A stretch of 62,519 nucleotides of DNA from Arcobacteraceae bacterium (GTDB lineage: Bacteria > Campylobacterota > Campylobacteria > Campylobacterales > Arcobacteraceae): NCBI GenBank assembly GCA_021107755.1, contig JAIOSF010000015.1, positions 1 through 62,519 of the forward strand. The letters run 5' to 3'. The position numbers were made by a program, and so were the translations under genes. Each line of letters opens with the position of its first letter. Positions within the stretch are counted from its first letter, which is position 1. The notes beneath the pieces are model-generated. The model had not been told where the DNA came from. It was given only the letters and a program-made list of their open reading frames with translations, and ran no database searches. Shown here in pieces: positions 8,131 through 16,147 of the stretch.

Positions 8131-9695
8131 AAGTATTAGAAGAAGCATATCAGCTTAGAAATAAAAAACAAAATAAGATAGAAAAGATAAAGGGGTTAAA
8201 AACTCCATTAAGTGTTTATGAAAGATTAGAGGAAATTTGTGCAGGTGGATTAGACAATCTAAGTGATGAAGATGCTAGTTATTTCCTAAAATGTTTCGGG
8301 CTTTTTAAAAAGAAAGACGGGAAGTTTATGCTTCGTATTCGTATACCTGCAGGTCAAATCACACCTGAACAAGCTATAAAACTAGGCGAACTTTCTAAAA
8401 TTTATGGTGAAGACTACATTGATATCACTACTAGACAACAATTGGAATTTAGATTTTTAGAGTTAGAAAATTTAGCAACTATTTTAAAAGAGCTAGATGG
8501 TGTTGATATCAGTACTTTTCAAACAGGTGTTGATAACTTTAGAAATATTGTGACTAGTTCATTTGATGGCTTGGGAACAAAAGATATTATTAAATGTAAG
8601 CCAATCATCGATGAGTTGCAAGCAATATTTTTTAAAAAAGAGGAATGGATTGCAACATTACCTAGAAAATTTAACACAGCAATTTTAGGAACTAGTGTAA
8701 ATGATTGTAATATTTATGGACATGATTGTTGTTTTGTAGTTGCAAAAAAAGATAATGCACTTGGATTTAATCTATATCTTGGTGGTAAAGTTGGCGTACA
8801 GGCTAAGGACTCAGGACTATTTGTAGCTATAGATGAAGTTATAGTGACTTTTAAAGCTGTTGTGGAACTATTTAAACAATATGGGTTTAGGGATAATCGG
8901 AATAAAAATAGACTTCACTTTTTACTAGAAGCTGTAGGGATGGATGAGTTTATAAAAGCTATTAAAACTACAAGTGGACTTACATATCAAAGTAGTGGTG
9001 AAATTTTAGCTCATGATGAGTATATCCTAGATGAGACAGGAGTATTTAAACTTGATGAAAAATCAACCGCAATTCATTTTTCAGTACCATCTGGAATATT
9101 TAGTGGAACTGATTTAACAAGTGTTGGACTTCTTGCTCGTGGTACAAATTCACAAATTAGATTTTCCGTTGAACAAAGCTTATATCTAATCACAGAAGAG
9201 ACAAATATATCATTGATTCAAAATAGTAATTTATTTCAAGAGTATAAACAATATAACAATACTTACTTTAATCATCAAATTGCATGTGCTGGAACTGCAA
9301 CTTGTGCATTTGGAGTTATTCCAAATAAACCAGATGCGATAGAGATGGCAAATTATTTACAAAAAGAGGTACCTATAAAAAATGGTAAGGTACGAATGTA
9401 TTGGAGTGGATGTGTAAAAGGGTGTGGAATACATGGAGTTGCAGATATTGGATTTGAAGGTTGTAAAGCAAAAGATGAAGATGGAAATAGTTGCTATGGT
9501 GTTCATATCTTTTTAGGTGGAAAAGCTACATTAGAAGCAAAAGAAGCCAGAGTTTTAGCAAAGTCTGTACCTCTGGAAAAAGCAAAATATATAGTACGGG
9601 ATTTAATGATTAAATATAGAGATGAAAAATTAGAATTTGAAAGCTTTGAATCATATGATACTAGGGTATTGAGTAATTTGTCTGAAAATATATAG
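8127..9695 (+). CDS. nirA: Ferredoxin-type nitrite reductase, siroheme and [4Fe-4S] enzyme
   Basis: This 522-residue protein belongs to the nitrite/sulfite reductase family and would reduce nitrite to ammonium with six electrons. Two ferredoxin-like repeats flank the cofactor domains (first near 70-140). The siroheme/[4Fe-4S] cysteines are visible as C-x5-C in ACAGTATCAFG and C-x3-C in GCVKGCGIHG. Sulfite reductase is the alternative, but position behind nitrate reductase and siroheme synthase favours nitrite. There is no NAD(P)H-binding domain, so ferredoxin is the expected donor. It overlaps cysG by four bases and ends the operon. Confidence 0.9.
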   Translation: MKVLEEAYQLRNKKQNKIEKIKGLKTPLSVYERLEEICAGGLDNLSDEDASYFLKCFGLFKKKDGKFMLRIRIPAGQITPEQAIKLGELSKIYGEDYIDITTRQQLEFRFLELENLATILKELDGVDISTFQTGVDNFRNIVTSSFDGLGTKDIIKCKPIIDELQAIFFKKEEWIATLPRKFNTAILGTSVNDCNIYGHDCCFVVAKKDNALGFNLYLGGKVGVQAKDSGLFVAIDEVIVTFKAVVELFKQYGFRDNRNKNRLHFLLEAVGMDEFIKAIKTTSGLTYQSSGEILAHDEYILDETGVFKLDEKSTAIHFSVPSGIFSGTDLTSVGLLARGTNSQIRFSVEQSLYLITEETNISLIQNSNLFQEYKQYNNTYFNHQIACAGTATCAFGVIPNKPDAIEMANYLQKEVPIKNGKVRMYWSGCVKGCGIHGVADIGFEGCKAKDEDGNSCYGVHIFLGGKATLEAKEARVLAKSVPLEKAKYIVRDLMIKYRDEKLEFESFESYDTRVLSNLSENI

Positions 9696-9717
9696 AAGTA
9701 AAGAACAATTTAAAGTT

Positions 9718-9730
9718 AATTTAGATAAAA
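9718..9730 (+). promoter_or_regulatory. Putative promoter of the rpsB-tsf operon
   Basis: TTAGATAAAAT around 9721-9730 resembles the Campylobacterota -10 element and lies in a T/A-rich stretch after nirA. Transcription would start just before the inverted repeat at 9744, leaving a leader of about 180 bases before rpsB. Confidence 0.4.
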
Positions 9731-9743
9731 TCGCAATCCTTTA

Positions 9744-9905
9744 ATTCAAATTCAGTTTGAATTAGCGTGAAATCTCACATGTAGTAATTCTTTAAAAGGG
9801 TTGCATCAAAGTATTGATGTGAATGACTACAGAGGCTTGTTGTGTATTAATTGTAATATACATCAAAACAAAACCCCTAAAATAATCTGAGCAAAAAGCT
9901 CAAAA
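9744..9905 (+). promoter_or_regulatory. Structured 5' leader of rpsB, candidate autoregulatory RNA
   Basis: The long non-coding leader is rich in complementary segments. ATTCAAA/TTTGAAT forms a hairpin at 9744-9762, and GTGA/TCAC one at 9767-9778. TGTAGTAATTC (9780-9790) pairs with GAATGACTACA (9821-9831) with one mismatch, enclosing the hairpin CATCAA-AGTA-TTGATG (9804-9819). GGGTT (9798-9802) can pair with AACCC (9872-9876), which would make a pseudoknot. TGAGC-AAAAA-GCTCA ends just before the AAGGA ribosome binding site. Leader control of rpsB by S2 is known in gammaproteobacteria; the same role here is inferred. Confidence 0.5.
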
Positions 9906-9918
9906 AGAAGGAACAATT

Positions 9919-10716
9919 ATGGTTACAATGAAAGACTTATTAGAGTGTGGTGTACATTTCGGTCACCAAACAAGAAGATGGAATCCAAAAATGAAAAAAT
10001 TCATTTTCGGTGTAAGAAAAAATATTTATATTATTGACTTACAAAAAACATTAAGATACTTTAGATACACATATACATTAGTTAGAGACGAAGCGGCTCA
10101 AGGTAAAACAATGATTTTTGTTGGTACTAAAAAACAAGCTAGTCAAGCTATTAAAGATGCTGCACTTTCTTGTGGTATGCCTTTTGTTAATCACAGATGG
10201 TTAGGTGGTATGTTAACAAACTACCCAACAATGAAAAAATCAATTAGAAAATTAGAAATAATCAAAAAAATGAGAGAAGAGGGTCAATTAGACTTACTTA
10301 CAAAAAAAGAAGCATTAATGCTTACTAGAAAAGAGAAAAAACTAGAAGATTACCTTGGTGGTATCAAAGATATGAAAACATTACCAGATATGATGTTTGT
10401 TATTGATGCTGTTAAAGAAAAAATTGCTATTTTAGAAGCTAGAAGACTTGGAATTAAAGTTTATGCTCCATTAGATACAAACTGTGATCCTGATTTAGTA
10501 GATTTTCCAATTCCTGGAAATGATGATGCAATCAGATCAGTACAATTATTTTGTACAGAGTTTGCAGCAGCAATGAATGAAGGTAAAGCAGCATTTGCAG
10601 AAGCAAATGGTGAAGAGCTAGAAGAAGTGACTGAAGCAGAGATGTCTGAAGTAAAAGAAGAAGTTGCAGCAGAAGCTGAAACTGCGACTGAAGAAGTAAC
10701 AGAAGAGGAAAAATAA
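9919..10716 (+). CDS. rpsB: 30S ribosomal protein S2
   Basis: S2 is 265 residues here. The N-terminus [26 protein letters not shown] matches the S2 signature, and the coiled insertion near 100-150 and the [22 protein letters not shown] block are also diagnostic. The last 35 residues are a very acidic Glu/Ala-rich tail, as in relatives. AAGGA precedes the ATG. It is followed two bases later by tsf, the usual rpsB-tsf operon. Confidence 0.98.
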   Translation: MVTMKDLLECGVHFGHQTRRWNPKMKKFIFGVRKNIYIIDLQKTLRYFRYTYTLVRDEAAQGKTMIFVGTKKQASQAIKDAALSCGMPFVNHRWLGGMLTNYPTMKKSIRKLEIIKKMREEGQLDLLTKKEALMLTRKEKKLEDYLGGIKDMKTLPDMMFVIDAVKEKIAILEARRLGIKVYAPLDTNCDPDLVDFPIPGNDDAIRSVQLFCTEFAAAMNEGKAAFAEANGEELEEVTEAEMSEVKEEVAAEAETATEEVTEEEK

Positions 10717-10718
10717 TT

Positions 10719-11768
10719 ATGGCAGGAGCAACTCCAAAATTAATTAAAGAACTTAGAGAAAAATCTGGTGCAGGGATGCTTGATTGTAAAAATGCATTAA
10801 ATGAATGTGAAGGTAATATCGAAGAAGCTATAAAGTTTTTAAGAGAAGCTGGACTTTCTAAAGCGGCTAAAAAATCTGCAAATGTTGCAGCTGAAGGTTT
10901 AGTATCAATTTTAGTGAATGATAATTTCACAAAAGGTACAATGACAGAGATCAACTCTCAAACAGACTTTGTTGCTAAAAATGCAACTTTTTTAGCACTT
11001 AAAGATGAGATTACTGCTCATGTACAAGCTACAGGTGTAGCTTCTACTGAAGAGTTAAATAAAACAGAGATTAACGGTACAAACTTTGAAGAGTATTTAA
11101 ATTCAAACATTGCTACTATTGGTGAAAATCTTGTTGCTAGAAGAATGGTAACTATTTCAACTGATACAGGTGTTGTAAATGGTTATGTACATTTAGGAAA
11201 AGTTGGTGTTTTACTTTCAGCAACTTGTGACGCTTCTGCAAAAGAAAAGACTATAGATTTGTTAAAAAAAGTTGCAATGCATGCAGCTTCTATGAAACCA
11301 TCTGTTATCTCTTATAAAGATTTAAGTAGTGATTTTATTGAATCTGAAAATAAAGCAATTATAGCTGATATTGAAAAGTTAAATGAAGAGCTTGTAAGAC
11401 TTGGAAAACCTCTTAAAAATATTCCTGAATTTGTTTCAAAAGTTCAATTAACAGAAGAAGCAATTGAAGCTGCAAAAGCTAGAATGAAAGAGGAATTAAT
11501 AGCTGAGGGGAAACCTGAAAAAATTATTGATAATATCCTAAAAGGTAAAATTGCTAGATGGATTGAAGATAATACACAGCTTGATAAAACTCATGCACTA
11601 TTAAGTCAAACATATGTAATGGATGATTCTAAAACTGTTGAAGAAGCTATTAAAGCTTGTGATGCATCAATTGAGATTGTTGAATATGTAAGATTTGAAC
11701 TTGGTGATGGAATTGAGAAAAAAGAAGAAGACTTTGCAGCAGAAGTAGCTGCTCAAATGGGTAAATAG
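10719..11768 (+). CDS. tsf: Translation elongation factor Ts
   Basis: EF-Ts is the nucleotide exchange factor of EF-Tu. The UBA-like N-terminus LIKELREKSGAGMLDCKNAL and the core TDFVAKN motif (INSQTDFVAKN) are present. At 349 residues it is longer than the E. coli protein (about 283) because of extra helices in the second half. That is usual in Campylobacterota. It is co-transcribed with rpsB. Confidence 0.98.
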   Translation: MAGATPKLIKELREKSGAGMLDCKNALNECEGNIEEAIKFLREAGLSKAAKKSANVAAEGLVSILVNDNFTKGTMTEINSQTDFVAKNATFLALKDEITAHVQATGVASTEELNKTEINGTNFEEYLNSNIATIGENLVARRMVTISTDTGVVNGYVHLGKVGVLLSATCDASAKEKTIDLLKKVAMHAASMKPSVISYKDLSSDFIESENKAIIADIEKLNEELVRLGKPLKNIPEFVSKVQLTEEAIEAAKARMKEELIAEGKPEKIIDNILKGKIARWIEDNTQLDKTHALLSQTYVMDDSKTVEEAIKACDASIEIVEYVRFELGDGIEKKEEDFAAEVAAQMGK

Positions 11769-11790
11769 TTTTAATTGTGAATGTTGAATT

Positions 11791-12465
11791 ATGAATTATG
11801 AAGTAAATAATCACGATTCAACACCAATTTTAGAAGCAAAAAATATAACCCATAATTTTGATTATCCTCTTTTTGAGGATATCAATCTTACTCTACATCC
11901 ACAAGAAACTATTGCAATAATTGGCGTTAGTGGTAGTGGAAAATCAACTTTACTTAATATATTTTCTTCCCTATTGATTCCAAATAAAGGTGAAGTATAC
12001 TACAATAATAAGAATATTTTTAAATTATCTAAAAATGAGTTATTAGAGATACGACGAAATGATTTTGGTATCATTTTTCAAGCACATTATCTCTTTCGTG
12101 GATTTAGTGCATTAGAAAATTTGCAAATATCCGAGTTTTTAAGTGGCGAGGCTATAAATGAAAATTTACTGAAATCTTTAAAAATAGATTATGTAATGAA
12201 ACAAGGGATTGGTGAACTAAGTGGAGGACAACAGCAACGACTATCGTGTGCAAGAGTTCTTACAAAAAAACCAAAAATAATTTTTGCTGATGAACCTACA
12301 GGAAACTTAGACCATGAAACAGCAAATGAAGTTATAAATGTTTTGTTTGATTATATTGAAAAACAAAGTGCAGGCTTAATAATAGTTACACATGAAGAAG
12401 AGATAGCATTTAAGTGTGATAAAGTTTACAAATTAAATGATTATAAATTGGAGCAATTAAAATGA
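11791..12465 (+). CDS. ABC transporter ATP-binding protein, LolD/MacB-like group
   Basis: This is a 224-residue stand-alone ATPase. Walker A is GVSGSGKST (near 49-57), the Q-loop is in FGIIFQAHYLFRGF, the signature is LSGGQQQR and Walker B is IIFADEPTGNLD. The short insert-free form and the NLD ending resemble LolD (lipoprotein release) and related MacB/FtsE ATPases. No permease partner is adjacent, so the substrate is open. Its ribosome binding site is weak. Confidence 0.8.
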   Translation: MNYEVNNHDSTPILEAKNITHNFDYPLFEDINLTLHPQETIAIIGVSGSGKSTLLNIFSSLLIPNKGEVYYNNKNIFKLSKNELLEIRRNDFGIIFQAHYLFRGFSALENLQISEFLSGEAINENLLKSLKIDYVMKQGIGELSGGQQQRLSCARVLTKKPKIIFADEPTGNLDHETANEVINVLFDYIEKQSAGLIIVTHEEEIAFKCDKVYKLNDYKLEQLK

Positions 12466-12483
12466 TATTGGAAAGAGTACTGA

Positions 12484-13335
12484 GTGAATAAAAATTTAGT
12501 TTTAGTTTCAAAAAAACCTATTGTTATTCAAATCTTTACATTGGTTTGTAAAAAGTTAAATATCTCTTTGGAGGTTTTACACGATGCACAAATAGATCAT
12601 AAAGTTGATATGATTGTACTTGATAATGAGTTTATTAATGATAGATTTAATATTATTAAAACATATGCAAAAATTATTGGTGCTATCTCTAAAGAAGAGT
12701 TGCCTTTTGAGTTTGCAAATGACTTTATTGTTCCGATGCCTTTTTTACCATCAGTATTGCAAGAGATATTAGAAACCCAAATTGAGATACTTAATAAAAG
12801 GATAAATTCTAAAACTTATGTATCAAATGTAGAAGTTGAAGATGATGATTATGAAGACGAATTTGCTATTAATACAATGCAAAAAGATGATCCCTCTATC
12901 TCTGTTGACTATTTAGAAAGCTTAGCTGATGATATAGCTGATGATATGAGAGAGGAAGTAGATGATAGTGTTGTCTCACGAAGTTCTGTAAATCATGGTG
13001 GTATCTTAGATAGAAATGAATTATCTATGATTGAAAGTATTATGGGTGAACAAGCAGAATTCAATACACAAAATGATTTTATAGATGTGGATGAGGAGTC
13101 TGATGATCAATGGATAGATTTATCTTCTATAATTGATCAAGCAATTGATGAAGTGAATACTGTTGATCATATATACAATAAAACAGACAACAACCCAATT
13201 AAATTACTTTTAAATAACTATGAGTTAGATGAATTAAAACCACTTTTAAGTATGCTAGATCAAGAGATTATTGACTCTTTAGCAGATGGAAATGAGGTAA
13301 GTGTACTTCTAAAGTTGGATAGTAATGATAAATAG
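12484..13335 (+). CDS. Uncharacterised acidic protein with a degenerate receiver-like N-terminus
   Basis: A 283-residue cytosolic protein starts at GTG with GGAAAGAG upstream. Residues 1 to about 100 alternate strands and helices like a response-regulator receiver (LVLVSKKPIVIQIF, VDMIVLDNEF, then PMPFLPSVLQEIL), but the acidic pocket is not clearly complete. The middle is very Asp/Glu-rich (EVEDDDYEDEF onward) and probably disordered. The C-terminus is a short helical region. It overlaps gmk by 11 bases. Its function is unknown; I expect a protein-interaction role rather than an enzyme. Confidence 0.75.
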   Translation: MNKNLVLVSKKPIVIQIFTLVCKKLNISLEVLHDAQIDHKVDMIVLDNEFINDRFNIIKTYAKIIGAISKEELPFEFANDFIVPMPFLPSVLQEILETQIEILNKRINSKTYVSNVEVEDDDYEDEFAINTMQKDDPSISVDYLESLADDIADDMREEVDDSVVSRSSVNHGGILDRNELSMIESIMGEQAEFNTQNDFIDVDEESDDQWIDLSSIIDQAIDEVNTVDHIYNKTDNNPIKLLLNNYELDELKPLLSMLDQEIIDSLADGNEVSVLLKLDSNDK

Positions 13336-13951
13336 TCTTTTGAATAAGGGTGCTATACTTCTAATATCTGGTCCTAGTGGATGTGGGAAAAGTTCCCTTT
13401 TAAAGAAGCTTTATGCGGTAATAGATAATTATTATTTTTCTATCTCAACAACTACACGAAGTCCGAGAATTGGTGAAACTGACGGAGTTGATTATTTTTT
13501 TGTTACAAAAGAGGAATTTGAACAAGATATTAAAGATAATAGCTTTTTAGAATGGGCAGAAGTTCATGGAAACTATTACGGTACATCTTTAAAGCCAATT
13601 TATAAAGCATTGGATGAGGGAAAACTTGTAATATTTGATATTGATGTTCAAGGTTTTGAACAAGTTATTGAAAAGTTAAGAGATATTACAACAACTGTTT
13701 TTATAACAACTCCAACACTAAAAGAGTTAGAACAAAGATTAACCGCTAGAGGTACAGATACTATTGATGTAATAGAAAAAAGAATCAAAAATGCACAAGT
13801 TGAGATAAAGTATACTGAAGAGTATGATTATTTAATTATAAATGATGATTTAGATGAAGCAGCTGATAAATTAATTTCTGTAGCAAAAAGTGCATTAATC
13901 AAATCAAAAATGTTTGATAACACCACTTTAGTAAAGATATGGAATTCGTAA
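13325..13951 (+). CDS. gmk: Guanylate kinase
   Basis: Guanylate kinase converts GMP and ATP to GDP and ADP. The 208 residues contain the P-loop SGPSGCGKSS near 15-24, the GMP-binding STTTRSPRIGETDGVDYFF block and EWAEVHGNYYGTS, all diagnostic. It overlaps the preceding gene by 11 bases, so translation is probably coupled. It ends next to a convergent signalling gene. Confidence 0.97.
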   Translation: MINSLLNKGAILLISGPSGCGKSSLLKKLYAVIDNYYFSISTTTRSPRIGETDGVDYFFVTKEEFEQDIKDNSFLEWAEVHGNYYGTSLKPIYKALDEGKLVIFDIDVQGFEQVIEKLRDITTTVFITTPTLKELEQRLTARGTDTIDVIEKRIKNAQVEIKYTEEYDYLIINDDLDEAADKLISVAKSALIKSKMFDNTTLVKIWNS

Positions 13952-13952
13952 A

Positions 13953-15578
13953 TTAAATAGTATCTTTATTGACAGGTTTACCAAAATGATACCCTTGCAT
14001 ATAATCAATACCAAGCTTTTTTGCTGTATGATAAATCTCTTCACTAGATACAAATTCTGCAACAGTTTTAATACCAAGTTTTTTACAAAATTGTGCAATT
14101 GTTTCAACTATTAAGGCTTGTTTAGGCAAATGGTCTATCTCTTTAATTAAAGAGCCATCAATCTTTACATAGTCAATGTTTAAAGCTTCTAGCATATTAA
14201 AATTAGAATAACCAGCACCAAAATCATCAACACCTATTTTACACCCAAATTTTCTTATTTTAGCAATAAATTCTCTTACTATATCAAAATCCTCAATCTC
14301 TTCACTTTCTAGTATCTCAAACTCTATTAGTTTTGCTTCTTGGGGGTGTTCTTCTAGAGTAGTAAAAATAAAATTATGTGTTTCTTTATTGATAATATCA
14401 TCAAAAGATAAATTAATAGCAACTCGAATATTTTTTTCTTGAATTATAGAGATAACATTTGTAAGCATCACTTTTATAATTATTGGAAATAGTTTAGCTT
14501 TTTTTGCAATAGGTAAGAAACAAAAAGGAGCCACCTCTTTACCATCTTCCCCTATGTATCTAATAAGTGCTTCATATTTATAAATCTCTTGAGTTTGAGC
14601 ATCAACTATTGGTTGCAAGAAAGAGTGGAAACTATTATCTGCAATTCCACTTTTTATCTTTTTTATCCATGTGATATTTTCTTGAATATCTTTTTTTTGT
14701 TCAAATAATGATTCATCATATTCTAAAATCTGTAAATACTTTTTTCGAGCTTTTTGCATAGCTCTTTGTGCATATTCAAATGCATGTTTATCTTTTGATT
14801 GAGCAACTCCAATAGTGATATTAATATCTATATTTGTATCATCAACATTAATCCCATCCTTATCAATGATATTAGAAAATTGATTTGCTAATTCTTTAAA
14901 ATCACTCTGACAACTAATATCATCATCACAAGAACACAATACAACAAATCTATCTGAACCTACTCGATAAATTTTATAAAATTTTTGAAAGGTATTTTTA
15001 ATTTGTTCTGTAAAACTTAAAAGTATTTTATCCCCAAATTCCTCTCCATAAAGGTCATTGAGAACAGAAAATTTATCAATATCAATAAGAGCCAAGAGTG
15101 TTGAGTCTGAATTCTTTACATCTTTTATAAGGGCATTTCTATTTGGAAGATGAGTGAGTTGATCTTTATATAAATCTCTTAATTCATGATACATTAATGA
15201 TTGATTCATAGTATCAAGTAGTTTTTTAATATTAATAGGTTTTAATACATATTTATCAACACCTAGTTCAATAGCTTCAAGGAGATATTCAGAGTTTGAA
15301 AATGCTGTTGCCACAACAATTGGGATATTTGGGTTGATAGCTTTAATCTCTTTTGTCATATCTAAACCATTCATATTTGGCATATTAACATCAGTAATAA
15401 TTAAATCTATATCATCTTCATATTTTTTAAATAATTCCAATCCTATTGCACCATCTTCTGCAACATATTGTTTTTTTGTAAATGTTTCTAAAATACCTTT
15501 AGTTACATCTCTGAGGTATTGCTCATCTTCACAATACAAAACTGTAATATCTTTTAATCTTGAAACATCGTTGTTCAT
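13953..15578 (-). CDS. Response regulator with receiver, degenerate GGDEF and EAL domains (cyclic-di-GMP phosphodiesterase)
   Basis: This 541-residue protein has a REC domain at about 9-125 (acceptor Asp in LIITDVNMP, Lys in YVLKPI), a GGDEF domain at about 135-290 and an EAL domain at about 300-535. The GGDEF active-site motif is replaced by RVGSDRF, so cyclase activity is unlikely. The EAL residues look intact: EALIR, INLSFDD, EFEILESE, DDFGAGYSN, VKIDGS and QGYHFGKP. The predicted role is phosphorylation-controlled breakdown of cyclic-di-GMP. No cognate kinase is adjacent. It is convergent with gmk, with one base between the stops. Confidence 0.9.
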   Translation of the reverse strand: MNNDVSRLKDITVLYCEDEQYLRDVTKGILETFTKKQYVAEDGAIGLELFKKYEDDIDLIITDVNMPNMNGLDMTKEIKAINPNIPIVVATAFSNSEYLLEAIELGVDKYVLKPINIKKLLDTMNQSLMYHELRDLYKDQLTHLPNRNALIKDVKNSDSTLLALIDIDKFSVLNDLYGEEFGDKILLSFTEQIKNTFQKFYKIYRVGSDRFVVLCSCDDDISCQSDFKELANQFSNIIDKDGINVDDTNIDINITIGVAQSKDKHAFEYAQRAMQKARKKYLQILEYDESLFEQKKDIQENITWIKKIKSGIADNSFHSFLQPIVDAQTQEIYKYEALIRYIGEDGKEVAPFCFLPIAKKAKLFPIIIKVMLTNVISIIQEKNIRVAINLSFDDIINKETHNFIFTTLEEHPQEAKLIEFEILESEEIEDFDIVREFIAKIRKFGCKIGVDDFGAGYSNFNMLEALNIDYVKIDGSLIKEIDHLPKQALIVETIAQFCKKLGIKTVAEFVSSEEIYHTAKKLGIDYMQGYHFGKPVNKDTI

Positions 15579-15606
15579 AATCTCTCTTTATTTATAATAC
15601 TTTTAA

Positions 15607-15612
15607 TATAAT
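15607..15612 (+). promoter_or_regulatory. -10 box of the asparaginase-ccoI-ccoS unit
   Basis: TATAAT at 15607-15612 lies 20-35 bases before the possible start codons at 15632 and 15644, in the divergent gap with the EAL gene. Confidence 0.45.
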
Positions 15613-15643
15613 ACAACAAATTTAATAAATAGTGAATAATAAA

Positions 15644-16147
15644 ATGAAAAATAATAAAAATATTCTAGTAATCAACACAGGTGGTACTTTTAATAAACAA
15701 TATAATCCTTTGGATGGAAGTTTAATGATTAAGAAGAATAATGATTTAGTAAAAGAACTATTAAATAAAGCTCAAATTAACACAATTGAAATTAAAGGTA
15801 TACTGTATAAAGATAGTTTAGATATAACTAATGAGGATAGAGAATTGCTTGCAAAACTTATCAATCAAACGAAATATAAAAAAATTATAATTATTCATGG
15901 GACAGATACTATGGATAAAACAGCATTATATTTAGATGAAAATATTAAAAATAAACAAATAGTATTAACAGGTGCTATGGTACCATATAGTATCAGTAAA
16001 ATTGAAGCAATTTCTAATTTTATGATAGGATATGGATATCTGTTATCAAAAGAGAAAAATGGAGTTATGATAGCTATGCACGGAATGGTTAAAAAATACA
16101 AAAAAATAAAAAAAAATAGAGAGTTAGGGGTATTTGAATGTCAGTAG
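15644..16147 (+). CDS. Single-domain asparaginase-like protein
   Basis: This 167-residue protein matches only the N-terminal catalytic half of L-asparaginase I/II. Both threonine motifs are present: INTGGTFNK near 9-17 and IIIHGTDTMDKTA near 85-97. LTGAMVPYS is also conserved. The second half of the usual 320-350 residue enzyme is absent, and the gene ends by overlapping ccoI by 10 bases, so this is an intact short form rather than a sequencing break. A GTG at 15632 could add four residues. Whether it hydrolyses asparagine is unknown. Confidence 0.8.
   Translation: MKNNKNILVINTGGTFNKQYNPLDGSLMIKKNNDLVKELLNKAQINTIEIKGILYKDSLDITNEDRELLAKLINQTKYKKIIIIHGTDTMDKTALYLDENIKNKQIVLTGAMVPYSISKIEAISNFMIGYGYLLSKEKNGVMIAMHGMVKKYKKIKKNRELGVFECQ

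Noticed and set aside
10532-10954. 140-codon minus-strand frame across the rpsB-tsf junction
   Set aside because: It is a shadow of the acidic S2 tail and the EF-Ts start, giving a leucine-rich nonsense protein.
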